From contig NZ_LJYW01000001.1 of NCBI RefSeq assembly GCF_001305515.1, forward strand, positions 5,368,857 to 5,432,856: DNA of 64,000 bases, written 5' to 3'. The notes under the pieces are model-generated. The model ran no database searches. It was not told the origin of the DNA and saw only the letters and a program-made list of their open reading frames with translations. The DNA comes from Prosthecodimorpha hirschii (GTDB lineage: Bacteria > Pseudomonadota > Alphaproteobacteria > Rhizobiales > Ancalomicrobiaceae). The first letter of the stretch is position 1; every line of letters starts with the position of its first letter. Below are positions 1 through 9,847 of the stretch, piece after piece. Position numbers and translations under genes: made by a program.

Positions 1-1036
1 CGGCCGAGGATCTGGGCCTGCGCGTCTATCTCGGCCCGGCCTATCGCACCGGCAATCAGGTGCTGGTCGGCGAGGGGCAGATCGAGCCCTGGTTCGACGA
101 GGCGCGCGGGCTCGAAAGCCTCGCGGAGGCGCTCGCCTTCGCGCGCGATGTCGACGGCACGGCCGGCGGGCTGGTCCGCGCCATGCTGGCGCCCGACCGG
201 ATCGAGACCTGCACGCCGGACCTGCTGACCCGCACCGCGGCGGCCGCGCGCGAAATGGGCATCCCGGTCCGGCTACACTGCTGCCAGTCGAAGATCGAAT
301 ACGACATGGTCGTCAAGCTGCGCGGCATGAGCCCGCCGGAATGGCTGGAAAGCCTCGGCTTCTTCGGCGCCATGACGCTGCTGCCGCATGCCACCTGGGT
401 CTCCGGCGTGCCCGGCATCGACCGCCCCGGCCGCGATCTGGAGATCATCCGCGACCACGGCGCGACGGTGGTGCATTGCCCGCTGGTCTCCGGGCGGCAC
501 GGCAACACCATCCGCTCCTTCACGCGCTACCGGGAGATGGGCCTGAACATCGCCATGGGCACCGACACCGCGCCGCCCGACATGATCATGAACATGCAGG
601 TCGGCATCATCCTGGCGCGCGTCATGGACGGCTCGACCGCCTGCCGGTCGGAGCATTATTTCGATGCCGCCACCCTCAACGGTGCCGACGCGCTGCGGCG
701 GCCCGATCTCGGCCGGCTGGCGCCAGGCGGCAAGGCCGACCTGATCGTCGTGGATTTCGACCGGCCGCATATCGGCCAGCAGATCGACCCGATCCAGACC
801 TTGTTGCTCGCCGGCCATGGCCGCGACGTGCGCCACGTCATGGTCGACGGGCGCTGGTCGATGTTCGACGGCGTCATCCCGGGCGTCGACGAGGCGGCGG
901 ACAAGCGCCGCGCGCAGGCGCAGTTCGAGCGGCTGATGGCGCTATATCCGGTCCGGACCTGGGGCCATCCGCCGGTCGAGGACATCTTCTCCTCGGCCTA
1001 TCCGGTGGTGAGCGGTCCGGTTGTGAGGGGCACGCC

Positions 1037-1040
<4 letters not shown>
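1..1040 (+). CDS. Amidohydrolase-family metal-dependent hydrolase (ATZ/TRZ type), 5'-truncated by the window edge
   Basis: The reading frame is open from base 3, so the gene begins before the window. The visible ~345 residues match the C-terminal two thirds of cyclic-amidohydrolase/chlorohydrolase-type enzymes, which hydrolyse C-N or C-Cl bonds with a metal ion in a TIM barrel. Seen: HCCQSK and LLPHATW (histidine-bearing strands), MGTDTAPP (the Asp ligand near the barrel end), and the closing composite-domain strands GRLAPGGKADLIVVDF and VRHVMVDGRW. Its TGA overlaps the ATG of the next gene (ATGA), so it is translated with a peptide-type ABC transporter. This suggests that it processes an imported nitrogenous compound. 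The substrate cannot be named from sequence. Confidence 0.85.
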
Positions 1041-2093
<1,053 letters not shown>

Positions 2094-2107
<14 letters not shown>

Positions 2108-3113
2108 CGCCATCCTGCTCGAGGCCGTCGACGCGGCCTGCCATTTCGACGTCTCCGCGCCGCTGATCACGCGCATCGTCGAGCGCCGGCCGCGCCGCAT
2201 CCTGAAGGCGGTCGACGGGGTCTCGTTCCAGGTCCGCCGCGGCCGCACCTTCAGCGTGGTCGGCGAATCGGGTTGCGGCAAGTCGACCCTCGCCAGGCTG
2301 GTGGTCGGACTGGAGCGGCCGACATCGGGCTCGATCCGTCTCCACGACGTGCCCGACGCCGAAGGCCGGCCGCGCCGGCCGCGGCTGCAGATGATCTTCC
2401 AGGACCCCTATGCCAGCCTCAATCCGCGCTGGCGGGTGGAGGACATCGTCGCCGAGCCGCTGGTGGAACTGGGCCTCGTGACCGGCGCGGCCGCCATCTC
2501 GGCGCGGGTGCGCGCGCTGCTCGGCCTGGTCGGGCTCGCCGCCTCGGACGCGGCCAAGTTTCCGCACGAATTCTCCGGCGGCCAGCGCCAGCGCATCTCG
2601 ATCGCCCGGGCGCTCGCCACCGAGGCCGATCTCCTGGTCTGCGACGAGCCGACCTCGGCGCTCGACGTCTCGGTCCAGGCGCAGGTGCTCAACCTGATGC
2701 GCCAGCTGCAGGCCGAACTGGGGCTGACCTACCTGTTCATCAGCCACAATCTCTCGGTGGTGCGGCACCTGTCCGACGATATCGCGGTGATGTATCTCGG
2801 CCGCTTCGTGGAATCCGGCCCGGCCGATGCGGTCTTCACGACCCCGCGCCACCCCTACAGCCGCCTGCTGATCGAGACCGTGCCGGATGTCGAGGCGCCC
2901 AATCGCGACCGCGCGCCGATGGCCGGCGAGGTGCCGAACCCGATCGACCGCCCGGCGGGCTGCGCCTTCGCCAGCCGCTGCCCGCAGGTCGAGCCGGCCT
3001 GCCGCCTGGCGCCGCCGCCCCTGGTGGCGGTCGATGCCGACACCCGCGTCGCCTGCCGGCTGGTCCCTGCACGGGCGGACGCGGCCGGTCCCGTGGCGGC
3101 GATGGTACCGTAA
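2094..3113 (+). CDS. Peptide/nickel-type ABC transporter ATP-binding protein (DppF/OppF-like)
   Basis: 339-residue second ATPase of the pair. The start is MSAPDAILLE: an upstream in-frame extension is possible but lies in the previous gene, while the chosen ATG follows CCGGAGG. Walker A is GESGCGKS, the signature FSGGQRQR, Walker B LLVCDEPTSALD and switch HNLS in place of HD, as is common in DppF. The C-terminal extension has CAFASRCPQVEPAC. Together with the preceding DppD-like subunit it forms the usual heterodimeric ATPase. Bases 3130-3157 just after it hold a 14-bp sequence repeated twice. Confidence 0.93.
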
Positions 3114-3191
3114 CGGAAGATCAGGGGGCCGGGCGGTCGGTGCCGGGCGGTCGGTGCCGGGCTGCGAGCGGCGCCGCGCCGGCCCGGCGGC

Positions 3192-3674
3192 CTATTCCGC
3201 CGCGATGCGGACCGGCGTGATGGACGCGGGTGCGATCCGGTCGGACGTGGCCTGGGCGGGCGCGGCCTGGATGGGCAGCACGGCGGCGGCGGCGGTGAAG
3301 CGCAGCCCGACCACGATTCCGGCCTCCGTCACGGCGAGGCCGCGCCGCTGATCGGCCGTGACGGCGGACCACACCCGCCGCCCGTCGACCCTCCGCAACA
3401 GGGTGTCGAGCACCATCGGCCGGAAGCCGAGTTCACGCGCGACATGCGGCTTGACCCGGTAGGTCATGCCGTCGCGGGTGACGGCCAGATCGTTGATCGA
3501 GAATCCGGCCTCCTCGAGCAAAGTCTCGAGGATTCGCATGGACCGTTCCCCCACCGCAGGGGCGCAGGCGGTCAACGATGCGACCGGCACGCCCAAACGT
3601 TTAAGCGGCAGAAGATGCGTGAACGCGGTTCGCGCGAACATGGTATCGATTTCAAGATCGATGTCGTCGTCCAT
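3192..3674 (-). CDS. Hypothetical protein, about 160 aa
   Basis: No family recognised. The start ATG at 3674 (MDDDIDLEID) is preceded by GAGGGG and preferred over an ORF extension to 3743. Codon usage is typical of the chromosome. The N-terminal half has predicted helices (TRTAFTHLLPLKRLG-like region) and a short conserved-looking segment GFSINDLAVTRDGMTYRVKP. The C-terminus is Ala-rich. There is no signal peptide or membrane segment. It lies alone, convergent with the ABC transporter operon. Possibly a lineage-specific regulatory or stress protein, but there is no direct evidence of function. Confidence 0.65.
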   Translation of the reverse strand: MDDDIDLEIDTMFARTAFTHLLPLKRLGVPVASLTACAPAVGERSMRILETLLEEAGFSINDLAVTRDGMTYRVKPHVARELGFRPMVLDTLLRRVDGRRVWSAVTADQRRGLAVTEAGIVVGLRFTAAAAVLPIQAAPAQATSDRIAPASITPVRIAAE

Positions 3675-3899
3675 GGCCGCCCCTCGCCAAACCGCGACTC
3701 GTTGAAGAGTACAGGAGCCCGCCCGGCACGGAAAAGTTAACAAAGGTTTTCCACCGGAGTCTGCACCCTCGTGCGCCCGCCCTGGGGCTTGCCGCCGGGC
3801 AGCGCCTTACGGCGTCCCGCCGGGCCGGTCTCGCTCGCGCCGCCGGGCTCCCGTCGCTGCCGGCTGCGACGACCCGGCGCCGGGTCGTTCCACGAGGTC

Positions 3900-3984
3900 A
3901 AAAAAAAGACCGCCGGCTCTTTCGAGGGCGGTCTTAAGTCTAGGGAGGAAACGCCCAAGGAGGGCTGCAACGTCACCGTTGCGA
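3900..3984 (-). ncRNA. mmgR: mmgR-like (alpha-r8 family) trans-acting small RNA
   Basis: On the minus strand, a short hairpin (GCCC-TCCTT-GGGC, 3954-3966 region) is followed by the single-stranded motif TTTCCTCCCT (complement of 3942-3951). A Rho-independent terminator follows: 9-bp perfect stem (3927-3935 / 3906-3914), 12-nt loop, and a run of T (complement of 3900-3907). This order and the anti-Shine-Dalgarno-like decamer are, from family knowledge, hallmarks of the alpha-r8 sRNAs, whose Sinorhizobium member mmgR limits polyhydroxybutyrate accumulation. The expected transcript (~80 nt) fits the distance from the predicted promoter. Assignment is by motif and structure; no covariance search was possible. 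Confidence 0.75.
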
Positions 3985-3990
3985 GGATGG

Positions 3991-4018
3991 ATATAGCCAA
4001 TTTTGCGGCACTGCACAA
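3991..4018 (-). promoter_or_regulatory. Predicted sigma-70-type promoter of the mmgR-like sRNA
   Basis: On the minus strand TTGTGC (4013-4018) and CTATAT (3991-3996) are separated by 16 bp. This matches the alphaproteobacterial housekeeping pattern and would start transcription near 3984. A 7-bp inverted repeat (AATGCGA/TCGCATT, 4018-4036) and several TGCA/TTGCA motifs surround the -35 region and could be an operator. Confidence 0.5.
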
Positions 4019-4036
4019 TGCGACGTTTTCGCATTG

Positions 4037-4388
4037 CGGGCATGCCTTGCAGTTTCGTCATCGGGGCTTGCGCGTCGCCGGGGGCACACAGAGGCGGCCA
4101 TGCCCCGGAGGCGGGGGCGGTGGCCGCCTCGACCCTTCGCGCGCACCGCCCGGGGCCTGTCGGCTTTCCGACAGGGGCGACATCCGACAATTCCGGTCGC
4201 GCCGGAAGATATCATGAAATCAATGGCATGCCGGATGGCATGATGCCTGCATTTCGCCCCTCGGTGCATTGCGGAGAGGGTGCCATGCCCGGAATTGGTG
4301 ACAAGCTGCCGGCCTTCGAGCGGGTCGGTGTGCCGCGTGGATCGGCTGCGGCCGCCGCTGCGGCCGCGGACGGGTAGGGGAGGCGCGC
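4037..4388. other. Intergenic region upstream of the SDR gene
   Basis: About 350 bases between the sRNA promoter and the SDR start. No convincing coding sequence on either strand; frames that stay open here have no ribosome-binding site and no recognisable protein. It holds GC-rich stretches and an Ala-coding CGG/CCG run near 4345-4372. It probably carries the promoter of the SDR gene, which I could not place. Confidence 0.5.
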
Positions 4389-5201
4389 ATGCTGGCCCGA
4401 TCGGATTTCGCCCCCGCCGGCCGTTGCCCGTTTCCGCATGGCGAGCCCGCCGGCCCCGAACCGGAGCGCCGGCGCACCGTCGTGGTCACCGGCGGCAGCC
4501 GCGGCATCGGCCACGCCATCGTCAAGCGCTTCGCCGCCGAGGGCTGGCGCATCATGACCTGCTCCCGGCAGCCCTTCGATGCCGGTCTCTGCCCCTGGGA
4601 GACAGGGGCTGACGACCATATCCGCCTCGACCTCGCCGATCGCAACGGCCTGCCGGAGGGCATCGCCGAGATCCGCCGGCGGCTCGCCGGTGCCCCGCTC
4701 GACGCGCTGGTCAACAATGCCGGCATCTCGCCGAAGGGCGCGGCCGGCGAAAGGCTCAACGCGCTGACCACCCCCGATGCGCTGTGGATGGGCGTCTTCC
4801 ACGTCAACTTCCTGGCGCCGCTGCTGCTCGCCCGCGGGCTGTTCGAGGAACTGGCCCGGGCGCGCGGCTCGGTCGTCAACATCACCTCGGTGGTCGGCAC
4901 CCGCGTGCATCCCTTCGCGGGCGCCGCCTATGCGACCTCGAAGGCCGCGCTGTCGGCGCTGACCCGCGAGATGGCGGTCGACTTCGCCCCCTACGGCATC
5001 CGCGTCAATGCGGTCGCGCCCGGAGAGATCGTCACCGACATCCTGTCGCCCGGAACCGAGGAGCGCTTCGTGCCGCTGATCCCGATGAAGCGCCTCGGCC
5101 GGCCGGAGGAGGTCGCCGCCGTGGTCTCCTTCCTGTGTTCGGAGGCCGCCAGCTACGTCACCGGCGAGGAGATCAACATCAACGGCGGGCAACTGCTTTG
5201 A
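4389..5201 (+). CDS. SDR-family NAD(P)-dependent oxidoreductase
   Basis: 270-residue classical short-chain dehydrogenase/reductase. The start follows GGGGAGG. After a ~30-residue N-terminal extension, the cofactor loop TGGSRGIG, the NNAG motif, the active-site Ser in NITSVVG and the YATSK catalytic Tyr/Lys are all present. The C-terminus (YVTGEEININGGQLL) is typical of FabG-like/PhbB-like SDRs. It lies upstream of nifA in the same orientation, with a 176-base gap carrying its own promoter-like site, so co-transcription with nifA is not required. Substrate unknown. Confidence 0.9.
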   Translation: MLARSDFAPAGRCPFPHGEPAGPEPERRRTVVVTGGSRGIGHAIVKRFAAEGWRIMTCSRQPFDAGLCPWETGADDHIRLDLADRNGLPEGIAEIRRRLAGAPLDALVNNAGISPKGAAGERLNALTTPDALWMGVFHVNFLAPLLLARGLFEELARARGSVVNITSVVGTRVHPFAGAAYATSKAALSALTREMAVDFAPYGIRVNAVAPGEIVTDILSPGTEERFVPLIPMKRLGRPEEVAAVVSFLCSEAASYVTGEEININGGQLL

Positions 5202-5312
5202 CGGCGGCGGTCTACGCAAAAAGACGGACAGTCGGCGTCTCGATGTGCAGTGCGAATAAGCAGTAATGAATGCGTTTGCCGGCAATTCGCGCAAGACAGT
5301 ACCGTCGTTCGG

Positions 5313-5328
5313 TGGCAACCTGATAGCA
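5313..5328 (+). promoter_or_regulatory. Putative sigma-54 (-24/-12) promoter of nifA
   Basis: TGGCAACCTGATAGCA has GG and GC dinucleotides 10 bp apart, as required for RpoN promoters, and lies 50 bp upstream of the nifA start. The -12 part (TAGCA rather than TTGCA) is imperfect. No TGT-N10-ACA activator site was found upstream, so autoactivation by NifA is not evident. Confidence 0.4.
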
Positions 5329-5377
5329 ATTGAAAGCTTCGCAATGCCGTCAGGCCTTTCGTATACGGGGACCGGCC

Positions 5378-7330
5378 ATGCAACACGCCGTGACGCTCGT
5401 CGAAAATGCGTGTCAATTTGAACCCGCGAAAGCTCCCATGCGACGCAGCCAGACATCGTCGGACATCGCGCTTCTTGGCATCTACGAGATCTCGAAGATT
5501 CTGACGGAGCCGGTCCGCCTCGAACGCCTGCTGACCGGCGTCGTCAATGTGATGAGTTCGTTCCTGCAGATGCGGCTCGGCATGATCGTCATCCTGGACG
5601 GGGCGGGCGATCCGGAGATCGTCGCCACCGCCGGCTGGGCCGGCGACGCCAAGGGGCGACCGATCGAGACGCTGCCGCAGGCGGTGATCGACCGGCTGGT
5701 CGCCACCGCGACCCCGATGGTGGTGCAGGACATCGCCAACGATCCGCTGTTCGCAGGCAGCGCCGGCTCCGGCGGGCGCGATCTGAAGGGCCGCGTCTCC
5801 TTCCTGGGCGTGCCGATCAAGGCCGACGACCGCGTGCTCGGCACGCTGACCATCGATCGGGTCTGGGATGGCGGCGCGCAATTCCGGTTCGACGAGGATC
5901 TGCGCTTCCTGGCCATGGTGGCGAACCTGGTCGGGCAAACGGTGCGGTTGCACAAGATTCTGGCAGCCGACCGCCAGCGCCTGCTCGACGAGCGCCGGTC
6001 GCTGGAAAAGGCGCTCGGCGACGAGTTGGCCGCGCGCGGGCGGGTGCCGGCGCCGAAGGTCGGCGGCATCGTCGGCGAGAGCCTGCCGGTGCGCAAGGTG
6101 CTGGAGACGATCGCGATCGTCGCCCGGTCCAATTCGACCGTGCTGCTGCGCGGCGAAAGCGGCACCGGCAAGGAGCTGTTCGCTCGCGCGATCCACGACC
6201 TGTCCCCGCGCAAGGCCAAGCCTTTCGTCAAGCTGAACTGCGCCGCGCTGCCCGAGAGCGTGCTGGAATCGGAACTGTTCGGCCACGAGAAGGGCGCCTT
6301 CACGGGCGCGTTGGCGCAGCGGGCCGGCCGGTTCGAGATGGCGCATGGCGGCACGCTGCTGCTCGACGAGATCGGCGAGATCTCGGCGAGCTTCCAGGCC
6401 AAGCTGTTGCGCGTGCTGCAGGAGGGCGAGTTCGAACGGGTCGGCGGCAATCGCACGCTGAAGGTCGACGTGCGCCTCATCTGCGCCACCAACAAGAATC
6501 TCGAAGAGGCCGTGGCGAAGGGCGAATTCCGCGCCGATCTCTACTATCGCATCAACGTCGTGCCGGTCTTCCTGCCGCCGCTGCGCGAGCGGCCCGGCGA
6601 CATCGCGCTGCTCGCCCGTTCCTTTCTGGATCGCTTCAACCGCGAGAACGGGCGCAAGCTGGACATCTCCGGGCAGGCCATGGACCTGCTCAAGTCCTGC
6701 TATTTTCCCGGCAATGTGCGCGAACTGGAGAACTGCATCCGCCGCACCGCGACTTTGGCGCGCGGCAGCCTGATCCAGCATGACGACTTCGCCTGCGCCT
6801 CCGGAAACTGCCTGTCGGCGCTGCTCTGGACCGGACACGGCAAGCGCGCACCCGCCGATGCGGTCGGCGAACTTGCGGCCGGCCGCGCGGTCACGCCGGT
6901 GCTGGCGCGCGCTCCGGCCCCTACCCCCGCACCGTCTCCGGCACCCGCCCGGACGCCCGCGGCGGAGACCGGTTCGGCCGCCCCGCTCGCACACCCGTCC
7001 GCTGCCGCCGCGTTCCCCGGCGGCCCGGCCCACGGCCCCCACGGCCCCCACGGCCCCCACGGCCCATCCCACGGCCCGGCGGCGCCGGGGATCCCGTCTG
7101 CGGGTACCGCTCCATCCGCGCCGCGCGCCGCCGACCCGCAGACCTGCGAGCATGCCGGCGACGGCACCTGTCCGGCGCTCGGCTCGCGGCTGACCGAGAA
7201 GGACCGGCTGATCGACGCCATGGAGCGGACCGGCTGGGTCCAGGCCAAGGCCGCCCGCCTGCTCGGCATCACCCCCCGCCAGATCGGCTACGCCCTGAAG
7301 CGCTACGGCGTCGAGATGAAGCGGTATTGA
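5378..7330 (+). CDS. nifA: NifA, oxygen-sensitive sigma-54-dependent activator of nif genes
   Basis: 650-residue enhancer-binding protein. The start MQHAVTLVE is chosen because it follows a GGGGA ribosome-binding site; a TTG 48 bases upstream is less likely. Domains: N-terminal GAF (~25-190), AAA+ sigma-54 domain with Walker A GESGTGKE (259-266) and GAFTGA (306-311), and a C-terminal Fis-type helix-turn-helix (~610-650). C441, C453, C473 and C478 form the exact C-X11-C-X19-C-X4-C motif that makes rhizobial NifA oxygen-sensitive. Unusual: the linker before the HTH is ~115 residues long, rich in Pro/Ala and containing a His-Gly-Pro repeat, plus an extra C-x6-C just before the HTH. This makes the protein longer than most NifA proteins (about 520-600 aa). 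Confidence 0.97.
   Translation: MQHAVTLVENACQFEPAKAPMRRSQTSSDIALLGIYEISKILTEPVRLERLLTGVVNVMSSFLQMRLGMIVILDGAGDPEIVATAGWAGDAKGRPIETLPQAVIDRLVATATPMVVQDIANDPLFAGSAGSGGRDLKGRVSFLGVPIKADDRVLGTLTIDRVWDGGAQFRFDEDLRFLAMVANLVGQTVRLHKILAADRQRLLDERRSLEKALGDELAARGRVPAPKVGGIVGESLPVRKVLETIAIVARSNSTVLLRGESGTGKELFARAIHDLSPRKAKPFVKLNCAALPESVLESELFGHEKGAFTGALAQRAGRFEMAHGGTLLLDEIGEISASFQAKLLRVLQEGEFERVGGNRTLKVDVRLICATNKNLEEAVAKGEFRADLYYRINVVPVFLPPLRERPGDIALLARSFLDRFNRENGRKLDISGQAMDLLKSCYFPGNVRELENCIRRTATLARGSLIQHDDFACASGNCLSALLWTGHGKRAPADAVGELAAGRAVTPVLARAPAPTPAPSPAPARTPAAETGSAAPLAHPSAAAAFPGGPAHGPHGPHGPHGPSHGPAAPGIPSAGTAPSAPRAADPQTCEHAGDGTCPALGSRLTEKDRLIDAMERTGWVQAKAARLLGITPRQIGYALKRYGVEMKRY
7031..7066 (+). 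repeat. 9-bp tandem repeat inside nifA encoding a His-Gly-Pro run
   Basis: Four copies of CACGGCCCC (last copy ends CCA) encode [12 protein letters not shown] in the interdomain linker of NifA. A perfect trinucleotide-phase repeat of this kind can change copy number by slippage without shifting the frame. Confidence 0.9.
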
Positions 7331-7370
7331 CCGACGGGCCGGGCGGCGCTCAGCGATCCGCAGCCTCCGG

Positions 7371-8066
7371 TCAGGCGAGCGCGCCCTCGGCCAGGCGGCG
7401 GGCGTGGTCGCGGATGTCGGCGGGCCAGGCTTCGGTCTCGGCGACGAAGCGGGCGTGGTCGCCGGCATAGAGGGCGCGGCTGGCCTCCTCGTAGCCGGGT
7501 AGGTCGCCGGCCATGGCGGTCATGAAGCGCTGCGTGGCGGCGCGCAGGTCGCGGACCATGTCGTCCCAGGCGGCCTGCTTGCGTTCCCGGTCGACCAGCT
7601 TGCGCAAGACGACGGACGCGCCGCCCGGCTGGCTGGCGAGCCAATCCCAATGCCGGGGCAGAAGCGTGATTTCGCGGGCCACCACGCCGAGCTTCGGGCG
7701 GCCCCTGCCGGCCTTGCCGGCTTCGTCGAAAGCACCGGCCTTGCCGGCTTCGTCGAATGCACCGGTCTTGCCGGCCTCGTCGAAAGTGCCGGCTCTGCCG
7801 GTTTCGTCGTTGCTGTTGTCCGGCGCGCCGGACGCCGGCGCGACCTCGGCGTAGCGGGCCGCGATCGCCTCGGGCCCCCCGCTCAGATCGAGATCGACTT
7901 GCGCGCCCGACCTGTCGTCGAAGACCAGCGCCATGACCTGCCCCTCCGCGGACAGGGCGGCCAAGGCCTGCGCCACGACCGCCCGCGGGCCGGCCGCCAG
8001 GCGCCGGCCGTCCAGGAAGGCGGTCACGGTCGTCGCTGCGGTCGTCATCGTCGTCGTCGTCGTCAT
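7371..8066 (-). CDS. DUF2239 family protein with an internal 9-residue repeat
   Basis: 231 residues. The family is recognised from the N-terminal region (TAFLDGRRLAAGP) and the core GRPKLGVVAREITLLPRHWDWLASQPGGAS. Function is unknown; the core resembles a small DNA-binding or stress-response module, but that is inference. The N-terminus is a Thr run (MTTTTTMTTAATT). Between ~residues 86 and 120 the unit FDEAGKAGA is repeated about three times, lengthening the protein compared with usual members (~190-200 aa). It sits between nifA and nifB but is transcribed in the opposite direction. An inverted repeat lies just upstream of its start. Confidence 0.85.
   Translation of the reverse strand: MTTTTTMTTAATTVTAFLDGRRLAAGPRAVVAQALAALSAEGQVMALVFDDRSGAQVDLDLSGGPEAIAARYAEVAPASGAPDNSNDETGRAGTFDEAGKTGAFDEAGKAGAFDEAGKAGRGRPKLGVVAREITLLPRHWDWLASQPGGASVVLRKLVDRERKQAAWDDMVRDLRAATQRFMTAMAGDLPGYEEASRALYAGDHARFVAETEAWPADIRDHARRLAEGALA
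7711..7809 (-). repeat. 27-bp tandem repeat within the DUF2239 gene
   Basis: Three full copies (7711-7737, 7738-7764, 7765-7791) and a partial fourth (to 7809) of a 27-bp unit. Being a multiple of three it encodes the repeated FDEAGK(A/T)GA block without disturbing the frame. Confidence 0.9.
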
Positions 8067-8097
8067 CGTCGGGAACCTCCAGAAGGGTCGCGATTTC

Positions 8098-8135
8098 TAC
8101 CCGGATAGAATTCCAAACGCAATATCATCCGGGTA
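8098..8135. promoter_or_regulatory. Inverted repeat TACCCGGAT / ATCCGGGTA, candidate operator of the DUF2239 gene
   Basis: Two 9-bp arms (8098-8106 and 8127-8135) are perfectly complementary, with a 20-bp spacer. Each arm is embedded in AT-rich flanks (TTTCTACCCGGATAGAA and, read on the minus strand, TTTTTACCCGGATGATA), so the site can also be read as two similar half-palindromes. It lies 32 bp upstream of the DUF2239 start, a typical position for a repressor site. No regulator gene is adjacent. Confidence 0.5.
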
Positions 8136-8152
8136 AAAATATCGTCCGCCTT

Positions 8153-8168
8153 TGTCGGGGTCTCGACA
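8153..8168 (+). promoter_or_regulatory. NifA upstream activator sequence (TGT-N10-ACA)
   Basis: TGTCGGGGTCTCGACA is a perfect TGT-N10-ACA NifA-binding site. It ends 73 bp before the -24/-12 promoter of nifB, within the normal range for enhancer binding. Confidence 0.85.
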
Positions 8169-8240
8169 CAGGCCTGTCGGGTGTCGTGTCGCGGCCGTGT
8201 CGGTCTCGATCATCTACCTGAAATTACTAGAGAAATATCC

Positions 8241-8255
8241 TGGCACGCGGCTTGC
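8241..8255 (+). promoter_or_regulatory. Sigma-54 promoter of the nifB operon
   Basis: TGGCACGCGGCTTGC is a perfect match to the RpoN -24/-12 consensus (TGGCAC-N5-TTGC). It lies 40 bp before the nifB start and downstream of the NifA site. Confidence 0.93.
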
Positions 8256-8294
8256 GATCCGGTTCCCGACCACACTCGGAGGGGAGTGACCAGG

Positions 8295-9782
8295 ATGAAC
8301 CAGCCGCTGATGATCTCGCTCGACAGTCTGGCCCAGCCGATCGACTTCGCGGCGCTCGAGGCCGCCGCCAAGTCCGGCGGCTGCGCGTCCTCGTCCTGCG
8401 GATCGTCCGCCAAGCCGGACGACATGGACGCGGATGTCTGGGAGCGGATCAAGGACCATCCCTGCTATTCGGAAGAGGCGCACCACTATTTCGCCCGCAT
8501 GCATGTCGCGGTCGCGCCGGCCTGCAATATCCAGTGCCACTACTGCAACCGGAAATACGACTGCGCCAACGAGAGCCGGCCCGGCGTCGTCTCCGAGAAG
8601 CTGACCCCCGACCAGGCCCGGCGCAAGGTGATCGCGGTCGCCAACGAAGTGCCGCAGCTCTCCGTGCTCGGCATCGCCGGCCCGGGTGACGCCTGCTACG
8701 ACTGGAACAAGACCAGGGCGACCTTCGATGAGATCTCCAAGGACATTCCCGACATCAAGCTGTGCATCTCGACCAACGGTCTGGCCCTGCCGGACCATGT
8801 CGACGAGCTGGCGGCGATGAATGTCGATCACGTCACGATCACGATCAACATGGTCGATCCGGAGATCGGGGCGAAGATCTATCCCTGGATCTTCTACCAG
8901 CACAGGCGCTGGCACGGCGTCGAGGCCGCGCGCATCCTGCACGAGCGGCAGATGCTCGGCCTGGAGATGCTGACCGCACGCGGCATCCTGACCAAGATCA
9001 ACTCGGTCATGATCCCCGGCGTCAACGACGAGCACCTGATCGAGGTCAATCGCTGGGTCAAGGCGCGCGGCGCCTTCCTGCACAATGTCATGCCGCTGAT
9101 CTCCGATCCGGCGCACGGCACCCATTACGGCCTGACCGGCCAGCGCGGGCCGACCGCCATGGAGCTGAAGGCGCTGCAGGATCGGCTCGAGGGCGGCGCC
9201 AAGCTGATGCGCCATTGCCGCCAGTGCCGCGCCGATGCGGTCGGCCTGCTCGGCGAGGATCGCGGCCAGGAATTCACGCTCGACCAGCTGCCCGAGGCCG
9301 TCGCCTACGATCCGGCCAAACGGGCGGCCTATCGCGAGGTCGTCGCCCGCGAGCGCGGCGATCATGTCGCGGCCAAGCAATCCGCCGTGGCGGCCGTCAA
9401 GGACAGCGCCCAGGAGGGCGGCACGCTGTTGGTGGCGGTGGCGACCAAGGGCGGCGGCCGGGTCAACGAGCATTTCGGCCATGCCCGCGAATTCCAGGTC
9501 TACGAGGCGTCGGCGAAGGGCATCGTCTTCGTCGGCCACCGCAAGGTCGACAATTACTGCATGGGCGGCTTCGGCGAGGACGCGACGCTCGACGGTGTGA
9601 TCGCGGCGCTGGAAGGCATCGCGGTGGTGCTGTGCGCCAAGATCGGCGACTGCCCGCAGGACATGCTGACCGCGGCCGGCATCACGGCGACCGACCGCTA
9701 CGCCCTCGACTACATCGAAACCGCGATCGGCGCCCTCTACGCGGCGACCTTCGGACGCGCGATCGAGCAGGCCGTCGCCTGA
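8295..9782 (+). CDS. nifB: NifB, nitrogenase FeMo-cofactor biosynthesis radical SAM protein
   Basis: 495 residues. The ATG follows GGAGGGGAG; a longer frame from 8181 would run through the sigma-54 promoter and is rejected. NifB makes the NifB-co precursor of FeMo-co (8Fe-9S-C core) by radical SAM chemistry. The radical SAM motif C77-x3-C81-x2-C84 (CNIQCHYC) and the Cys-rich segment around residue 315 (HCRQCRADA) are present. The C-terminal ~110 residues form a NifX/NafY-like domain (VNEHFGHAREFQVYE). It is the first gene of an operon with fdxN, an LRV protein, nifZ, nifT and a SIR2-like gene. Confidence 0.97.
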   Translation: MNQPLMISLDSLAQPIDFAALEAAAKSGGCASSSCGSSAKPDDMDADVWERIKDHPCYSEEAHHYFARMHVAVAPACNIQCHYCNRKYDCANESRPGVVSEKLTPDQARRKVIAVANEVPQLSVLGIAGPGDACYDWNKTRATFDEISKDIPDIKLCISTNGLALPDHVDELAAMNVDHVTITINMVDPEIGAKIYPWIFYQHRRWHGVEAARILHERQMLGLEMLTARGILTKINSVMIPGVNDEHLIEVNRWVKARGAFLHNVMPLISDPAHGTHYGLTGQRGPTAMELKALQDRLEGGAKLMRHCRQCRADAVGLLGEDRGQEFTLDQLPEAVAYDPAKRAAYREVVARERGDHVAAKQSAVAAVKDSAQEGGTLLVAVATKGGGRVNEHFGHAREFQVYEASAKGIVFVGHRKVDNYCMGGFGEDATLDGVIAALEGIAVVLCAKIGDCPQDMLTAAGITATDRYALDYIETAIGALYAATFGRAIEQAVA

Positions 9783-9847
9783 TCCAGCCCCCCGGTCCGG
9801 CGGAACCCGCCGCCGGTCGCCCACCCCCCAAAGCCTAGGAGAGACCC

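Noticed and set aside
3900-3935. The hairpin at 3906-3935 as a terminator for the plus strand
   Set aside because: The A-run precedes the stem on the plus strand and no T-run follows; the T-run exists on the minus strand only.
5202-5320. A NifA TGT-N10-ACA site upstream of nifA
   Set aside because: Scanned by eye; only imperfect pairs such as TGT...TAA were found, so no activator site is claimed.
4212-5456. Long minus-strand open frame opposite the SDR gene
   Set aside because: Lacks family resemblance; the plus strand encodes a clear SDR with all motifs. A shadow of high-GC codon bias.
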